NCBI GenBank assembly: GCA_024682015.1
Contig: JAIKZT010000282.1
Coordinates: forward strand, 1 to 7,787
Source of the DNA: Clostridia bacterium
Lineage (GTDB): Bacteria; Bacillota; Clostridia; Peptostreptococcales; Anaerovoracaceae
Length of the DNA stretch: 7,787 nucleotides
Direction: 5' to 3'
Numbering within the stretch: position 1 is the stretch's first letter; each line of letters begins with the position of its first letter. Made by a program: the position numbers and the translations under genes. The notes under the pieces are model-generated. The model ran no database searches. It was not told the origin of the DNA and saw only the letters and a list, made by a program, of their open reading frames with translations. Shown here one piece after another: positions 4,048-7,787 of the stretch.

Positions 4048-5628
4048 GTTCAATTGTATCCCGAATTCTATAACGACACGTTTGGCCCCATCATGCAGCC
4101 CGGTTCGTCGTCCCACATGGCGGCTCCCTGCCGCATGGGCTATCTGTGCAACTCTCTGCTGGGCGAGGAACTGGCAGCCATCCGCGTGGAGCTGGACACG
4201 GAAGGGTCGTTTACCGGCACGTTCGGCCTCATGAACGAGGATCTGGGCATGCTGAACGGCGCGGCAGGCCATCTGCCGGACTATCCGGACTTCTTTGAGA
4301 TCAAGCCCCGCCTGCAGGCGGCGGGCATTCCCTACGAGTTCGATTTCTGCGTCATGAAGGAGAGCTCCCACATCAACGCGGTCAAATTCATCCTGACCGG
4401 AAAGAGCGGCAAGAAGGCCAGCCTCGTCGCGAATTCCACAGGCGGCGGCATGGTCGAGACCGTTTGGGTCAACGGCTACGGCTTCGCCGGCAAGGGCGAC
4501 ACCTGGGTGCTGCTGGCGTATGACCCGTCCCATTCCCGCTCCCACGAACAGCTGCTGGAAGCGGTGAGCGCCGGGGGAACCTGCCTGGAAGACGGCATCG
4601 CCCCGGCTCAGCAGGGCGAAGGATGCGCTCATTGGTTCAAACTGGAGAAGGAACCTTCCGCCGAACTGAAAGCGACGCTTGCTCCCTGCGATTGCATGAA
4701 ACCCGTTCTCCCCGTGCCCACGACTTCCGCGAAGAAGCCGCAGCTGTTTGACACCATGGTCGAGTGGCGCCGGCTGGCCAAAGAACAGGGCAAGAGCCTC
4801 GTGGACGTGGCGATCGACTACGAGATGGCGGCCAGCGGCTGGACCCGCGAGGAGGTCGTCGCCTATATGCGCGACAAGGTGCAGCCGGCCATGTACCGCC
4901 GTTCTCACGCTTCCTACGAGGAAGAGGGGCTGGAGTGGCAGCACACGCCGTTTGACCAGCGCCACGAACAGGCCTGGCTGGATAGCGAACAGGATAACAT
5001 GGTGAAAGGCCCCATCTTCAAGTCCATCAAATACATGGAGGCGAATTTCCCGAGCTTCAAGGGCGTCCTGAACGTGCCCGGCCCCATGGGCGGCGGAGGC
5101 GGCCTGATCTACGGCACGCTGAGCGCCCTGCAGGATGAATACGGCTACACGGACGAGCAGCTGCTGAACGCGCTGTTCATCTCCGCGGGCGTCGGCGCGC
5201 TGTGTTACACGCGTTCTGCCCCGACGGGCGAGGTGACGGGCTGCACGGGCGAGATGGGCTGCTGCAGCGCCATGGCGGCCGCAGGCGTGGCTTATCTGCG
5301 CGGCGGCACGGATGAACAGATCGAAAACGCGGCGACGTTCGCGCTGATGGCGGCCATCGGCTGGCCCTGCGATCCCATCCCCGGCGGCCACGGCATGGCC
5401 TGCCACGTCAGAGGCCTGTACATGGCCAGCATGTCCGTCGTCTGCGCGCAGTACGCGCTGCTGGGCATGGATCCGGTGCTGCCGTTCCACGAGGAACTGG
5501 ACGTGGCGGACCGCATCGGCAGGAGCCTTTCGGGCGATCTTTTGTGCACGTCCCGCGGCGGCCACTGCTGGGCGCCTTCCGCGCAGAAGTGCATGAAGGC
5601 CTTCCGCGACTGGCACGAAAAGCAGTAA
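4045..5628 (+). CDS. Single-chain iron-sulfur L-serine dehydratase family lyase
   Basis: The protein is 527 aa from the preferred ATG; residues here are counted from the ATG at 4039, so subtract 2 for the preferred start. Iron-sulfur serine dehydratases convert L-serine to pyruvate and ammonia in the cytoplasm. Residues 15-145 match the beta domain: QPGSSSHMAAP and STGGGMVETVWVNGYGF. Residues 145-220 may be a degenerate ACT-like segment, as in SdaAB-type beta subunits. Residues 237-529 match the alpha domain. The three cluster cysteines are Cys402 (GCTGEMG), Cys444 (WPCDP) and Cys455 (MACHV), with intervals of 42 and 11, the same as I recall for the Legionella enzyme. The length equals separate beta plus alpha subunits (about 220 + 300) and exceeds E. 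coli SdaA (about 454). Cys503, Cys510 and Cys518 sit near the C terminus, but the chain ends WHEKQ and not in Cys. Substrate specificity is unproven; another beta-hydroxy or beta-thiol amino acid is possible. First gene of an operon with the amidohydrolase. Confidence 0.8.
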   Translation: MVQLYPEFYNDTFGPIMQPGSSSHMAAPCRMGYLCNSLLGEELAAIRVELDTEGSFTGTFGLMNEDLGMLNGAAGHLPDYPDFFEIKPRLQAAGIPYEFDFCVMKESSHINAVKFILTGKSGKKASLVANSTGGGMVETVWVNGYGFAGKGDTWVLLAYDPSHSRSHEQLLEAVSAGGTCLEDGIAPAQQGEGCAHWFKLEKEPSAELKATLAPCDCMKPVLPVPTTSAKKPQLFDTMVEWRRLAKEQGKSLVDVAIDYEMAASGWTREEVVAYMRDKVQPAMYRRSHASYEEEGLEWQHTPFDQRHEQAWLDSEQDNMVKGPIFKSIKYMEANFPSFKGVLNVPGPMGGGGGLIYGTLSALQDEYGYTDEQLLNALFISAGVGALCYTRSAPTGEVTGCTGEMGCCSAMAAAGVAYLRGGTDEQIENAATFALMAAIGWPCDPIPGGHGMACHVRGLYMASMSVVCAQYALLGMDPVLPFHEELDVADRIGRSLSGDLLCTSRGGHCWAPSAQKCMKAFRDWHEKQ

Positions 5629-5637
5629 GGAGGCCTC

Positions 5638-7248
5638 ATGAAGACTTTACTGAAAAACGCGAAGATCTACGTGGAGAAGGGCATCTACGCGCAGGCGCTC
5701 TACCAGGAGGACGGATGGATCAAGTTCGTCGGGTCAGACGAGGACGCGAAAGCCTTTGAGGCTGGCGCGGACCGCGTCATCGACTGCGGCAAAAAGACCG
5801 TCGTTCCGGGGTTCAACAATAACCACAGCCACCCGCTGATGGTGGCGGAATTCAAGAGTTACTGCGACCTGTACGGGGCAGAGTCCATCGACGAGATCGT
5901 GGAGCGCGGCAAGGCGTTTCTGGCAAAGATGGAGCATCCCGAGCGGGGCATGCGCTGCACGGGGTGGAACGTCAATTTCTTCACGAGCGGCGAAAAGCGT
6001 CCTCCGAACCGCTTCGATCTGGACAGGATCTCCACGGAGGTTCCCATCGTGGCGCAGGATGCCGCGGAACACGAGACTGTCTGCAATTCCAAGGCCATGG
6101 AGGTCGTGGGGTTCACGAAGGACAGCCCCGACGTGGATGGCGGGGTCATCCGGCGGGATGAGACCGGAGAGCCTATGGGCAATTTCGCGGAAAACGCCCA
6201 GGCTGTCGTAAAGCCCGCCGTGCCCGTGCCGGACATGGCGGATATCGAAAAGGGCTTTCGCGAGGTGATGGAGGAGCTGCTGAAGTGCGGCTACACCTCC
6301 GTGCAGGCCAACGACGCGGGGATCACGAAGACGCCGCAGGAGGTGTACGCCTGCCTGCACCGCATGCGCAAAGAGGACAGCCTGCTCGTGCGCTATCACA
6401 CGCAGAACTGCTACGAGGATCTGGACGATCTGAAGGCTTATATCGCGGGCGAATACGCATGCGGCTGCTACGACGATTACCTCAGCCGCGGGCCGCTGAA
6501 GCTGTTCAAGGACGGCACGATCGGATCCCGCAGCGCTTTGCTGGACCGCGACTGGGCGGATGACCCGGGCAACCGCGGCCAGTCCGTCAACTCGAACGAA
6601 AAACTGCTGGCGCTCTCGAAGCTGGCGCAGGAGAACGGCATGCAGATCATCTGCCACTGCATCGGCAACCAGGCCATCACGGATCTGGTGGACATCTACG
6701 AGCAGGTGCAGCCGGCGCCGGGCAATCCGCTCCGCAATACCGTCAACCACTGCCAGCTGATGACCATGCCGCTCATCGACCGCCTGGCGGACCTGAACAT
6801 CATGGCGGCGGTGCAGCCCATCTTCCTGAACAGCGACCTGCACGCGCTGGCCAGCCGCGTGGACGACGCTTTCGGCCGCACGTCCAACGCGTACAAGACG
6901 ATGCTGGAAAAGGGCATTCCGATGTCGTTCGGCACGGATTCCCCCGTGGAAGGCTACAACGCCCTGGCCGTCATCTATTCCGCGGTGACCCGCAAGGATC
7001 TGAAAGGCTATCCGCCGGAAGGGTACTATCCCGAGGAATGCCTGGACGTGGAGACTGCGGTGGACTGCTTTACGCTCGGAAGCGCCTATCAGCAGTTCAT
7101 GGAAGACCGCAAGGGGAGGCTGAAGCCAGGATTCTTCGCGGACCTCTGCGTGCTGTCCGAGGATATCTTCACGGTCGAACCGGACCGCATCAAGGATATC
7201 GTATCGGTCCTCACGATGGTGGATGGAAAAATCCGTTACGAGGCATAG
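5638..7248 (+). CDS. YtcJ-type metal-dependent amidohydrolase
   Basis: This 536-aa protein belongs to the amidohydrolase superfamily, YtcJ/NfdA branch (Amidohydro_3), whose studied members hydrolyse N-substituted formamides and related amides. A short N-terminal beta-sandwich strand pair (LLKNAKIYV, VIDCGKKTVVPGF) leads to the HxH metal site, His63 and His65. Further expected ligands are Lys288 (PLKLFKDGTIGSRSALL, probably carboxylated), His340 (CHCIGNQAI), His371 (NHCQLM) and Asp434 (FGTDSPV). The C terminus (GRLKPGFFADLCVL) rebuilds the sandwich domain. Family-typical Asp residues are Asn at two places: NNNHSH in place of xDxHxH, and GNQAI in place of GDRAI. No signal peptide is seen, so it is cytoplasmic. 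The ATG has AAGGAGG (5627-5633) 4 nt upstream, overlapping the stop of the lyase gene, and the two genes are 9 nt apart and surely co-transcribed. The substrate is unknown; releasing an amino acid for the upstream lyase is an attractive guess. Confidence 0.85.
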   Translation: MKTLLKNAKIYVEKGIYAQALYQEDGWIKFVGSDEDAKAFEAGADRVIDCGKKTVVPGFNNNHSHPLMVAEFKSYCDLYGAESIDEIVERGKAFLAKMEHPERGMRCTGWNVNFFTSGEKRPPNRFDLDRISTEVPIVAQDAAEHETVCNSKAMEVVGFTKDSPDVDGGVIRRDETGEPMGNFAENAQAVVKPAVPVPDMADIEKGFREVMEELLKCGYTSVQANDAGITKTPQEVYACLHRMRKEDSLLVRYHTQNCYEDLDDLKAYIAGEYACGCYDDYLSRGPLKLFKDGTIGSRSALLDRDWADDPGNRGQSVNSNEKLLALSKLAQENGMQIICHCIGNQAITDLVDIYEQVQPAPGNPLRNTVNHCQLMTMPLIDRLADLNIMAAVQPIFLNSDLHALASRVDDAFGRTSNAYKTMLEKGIPMSFGTDSPVEGYNALAVIYSAVTRKDLKGYPPEGYYPEECLDVETAVDCFTLGSAYQQFMEDRKGRLKPGFFADLCVLSEDIFTVEPDRIKDIVSVLTMVDGKIRYEA

Positions 7249-7261
7249 AACTTTTCCATGA

Positions 7262-7296
7262 AACAGCACAGGGATGTGTCCCCTGTGCTGTTGTTT
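7262..7296 (+). terminator. Intrinsic terminator of the lyase-amidohydrolase operon
   Basis: AACAGCACAGGG (7262-7273) and CCCTGTGCTGTT (7281-7292) form a perfect 12-bp stem with a 7-nt loop, followed by GTTT. The stem begins 14 nt after the TAG. The T tail is short, but the AA/TT base of the stem adds to it. The hairpin separates the operon from rmuC. Confidence 0.85.
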
Positions 7297-7297
7297 G

Positions 7298-7306
7298 TGG
7301 TAAAAT
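7298..7306 (+). promoter_or_regulatory. Candidate extended -10 promoter of rmuC
   Basis: TGG followed by TAAAAT (7301-7306) is an extended -10 element (TGn-TAAAAT) with one mismatch to consensus. The matching -35 region falls in the preceding terminator hairpin and shows no good hexamer. The leader to the ATG at 7335 would be about 22 nt and contain AAAGGAG (7318-7324). Confidence 0.5.
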
Positions 7307-7334
7307 AAAGTGTTAAGAAAGGAGAAAGGGCGGC

Positions 7335-7787
7335 ATGACGGCAACGTACATACTCATCGGTACCTGCGCGATCCTGGCGATCGTGATCGTCGTGCTGGCT
7401 GTTTCCCTGTCTTCTGTGCGGCGCGACATCAGCGCGCAGCGCTCGGAGATCTATCAGACGCTGCAGACGGAGTTCTCGGAGATGGCCCGGCAGATGGAAG
7501 GACGGGCTGCGGACGAGGACAGGCGCATGGAGTACCTGCGCCAGACCATGGAGAACCGCCTGAACGCGCTTCGCACGGAAAACGCGGTCCAGATGGAGAG
7601 CATCCGGTCTACGGTGGACGAAAAGCTGCAGAATACGCTGGACGAGCGCCTCTCGCGTTCCTTCTCCGCCGTCCGGGAGAGCCTGGATACGGTCTATAAA
7701 GGCCTCGGCGAAATGCAGGGCCTCGCGCGCGACGCGTCGGACCTGCGCAAGATCCTCACGAACGTAAAGAGCCGCGGGGTCATCGGC
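7335..7787 (+). CDS. rmuC: RmuC, N-terminal part (runs off the window)
   Basis: The first 151 codons are present, with no stop before the window edge. The start is ATG with AAAGGAG (7318-7324) 10 nt upstream. Residues 4-25 form a membrane helix (YILIGTCAILAIVIVVLAVS), followed by a long charged, heptad-like coiled coil to about residue 125. The end contains the RmuC signature region: YKGLGEMQGLARDASDLRKI and then LTNVKSRGVIG, which leads into the nuclease-like core lying outside the window. RmuC is a membrane-anchored protein of the PD-(D/E)XK nuclease-like class. In E. coli it limits inversions at short inverted repeats, but its exact biochemical role is unsettled. It follows the operon terminator and probably has its own promoter. 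The identification is firm from the signature, although the catalytic domain is not visible. Confidence 0.9.
   Translation, partial: MTATYILIGTCAILAIVIVVLAVSLSSVRRDISAQRSEIYQTLQTEFSEMARQMEGRAADEDRRMEYLRQTMENRLNALRTENAVQMESIRSTVDEKLQNTLDERLSRSFSAVRESLDTVYKGLGEMQGLARDASDLRKILTNVKSRGVIG

Noticed and set aside
7310..7699. A complete 129-codon plus-strand frame at the right end
   Set aside because: It is the wrong frame over rmuC; the frame from ATG 7335 carries the membrane helix, coiled coil and RmuC signature.
1..7787. Search for tRNA/rRNA genes, CRISPR repeats, insertion-sequence ends, toxin-antitoxin or phage-defence genes
   Set aside because: No cloverleaf, regularly spaced repeats, transposase or defence-family motifs were seen in any frame; the window reads as ordinary chromosome.

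Overview
The window looks like chromosomal DNA of a GC-rich member of the Clostridia (Firmicutes). The main marker is one ORF joining IspH to a four-domain ribosomal protein S1, a fusion characteristic of Clostridia. Supporting signs are a short Clostridia-type zinc-ribbon gene, Tad-type pseudopilin remnants, AGGAGG-like ribosome binding sites and compact intrinsic terminators. I see no mobile element, CRISPR array, tRNA or rRNA.

Layout, left to right. (1) 1-922: the end of a plus-strand Tad/pseudopilin-type cluster, made of the last 40 codons of one gene and, overlapping it, a TadE-like membrane protein with two tandem H-x3-C-x22-C-x2-C modules at its C terminus. (2) 936-1242: a minus-strand 57-aa zinc-ribbon protein with its own near-consensus promoter and terminator. 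(3) 1241-1310: a divergent control region with a perfect inverted repeat between the two promoters. (4) 1322-3334: the ispH-rpsA fusion, carrying a 13-bp perfect intragenic hairpin, an AT-rich rare-codon tract with a TATAAT box, and an internal SD plus ATG exactly where a free S1 protein would begin; a terminator follows. (5) 3416-3943: a shikimate-kinase-like P-loop kinase lacking the usual shikimate-binding arginine, followed by a strong terminator. (6) 4045-7248: a two-gene operon of a single-chain iron-sulfur serine-dehydratase-family lyase and a YtcJ-type amidohydrolase, 9 nt apart, closed by a 12-bp terminator hairpin. (7) 7335-7787: the 5' part of rmuC, which runs off the window.

How the genes relate: IspH (isoprenoid synthesis) and S1 (translation initiation) are joined physically rather than by pathway, and the internal signals suggest that S1 can also be made alone at a higher level. 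The lyase and amidohydrolase probably form one catabolic cassette (hydrolysis of an amide-type bond and deamination of a hydroxy-amino acid), but the substrate cannot be read from the sequence. The remaining genes appear to be independent transcription units. I found no clearly new multi-gene system. The best leads are the regulatory layering inside ispH-rpsA, the lyase/amidohydrolase pair, the divergent kinase and the pseudopilin with tandem metal-site modules.
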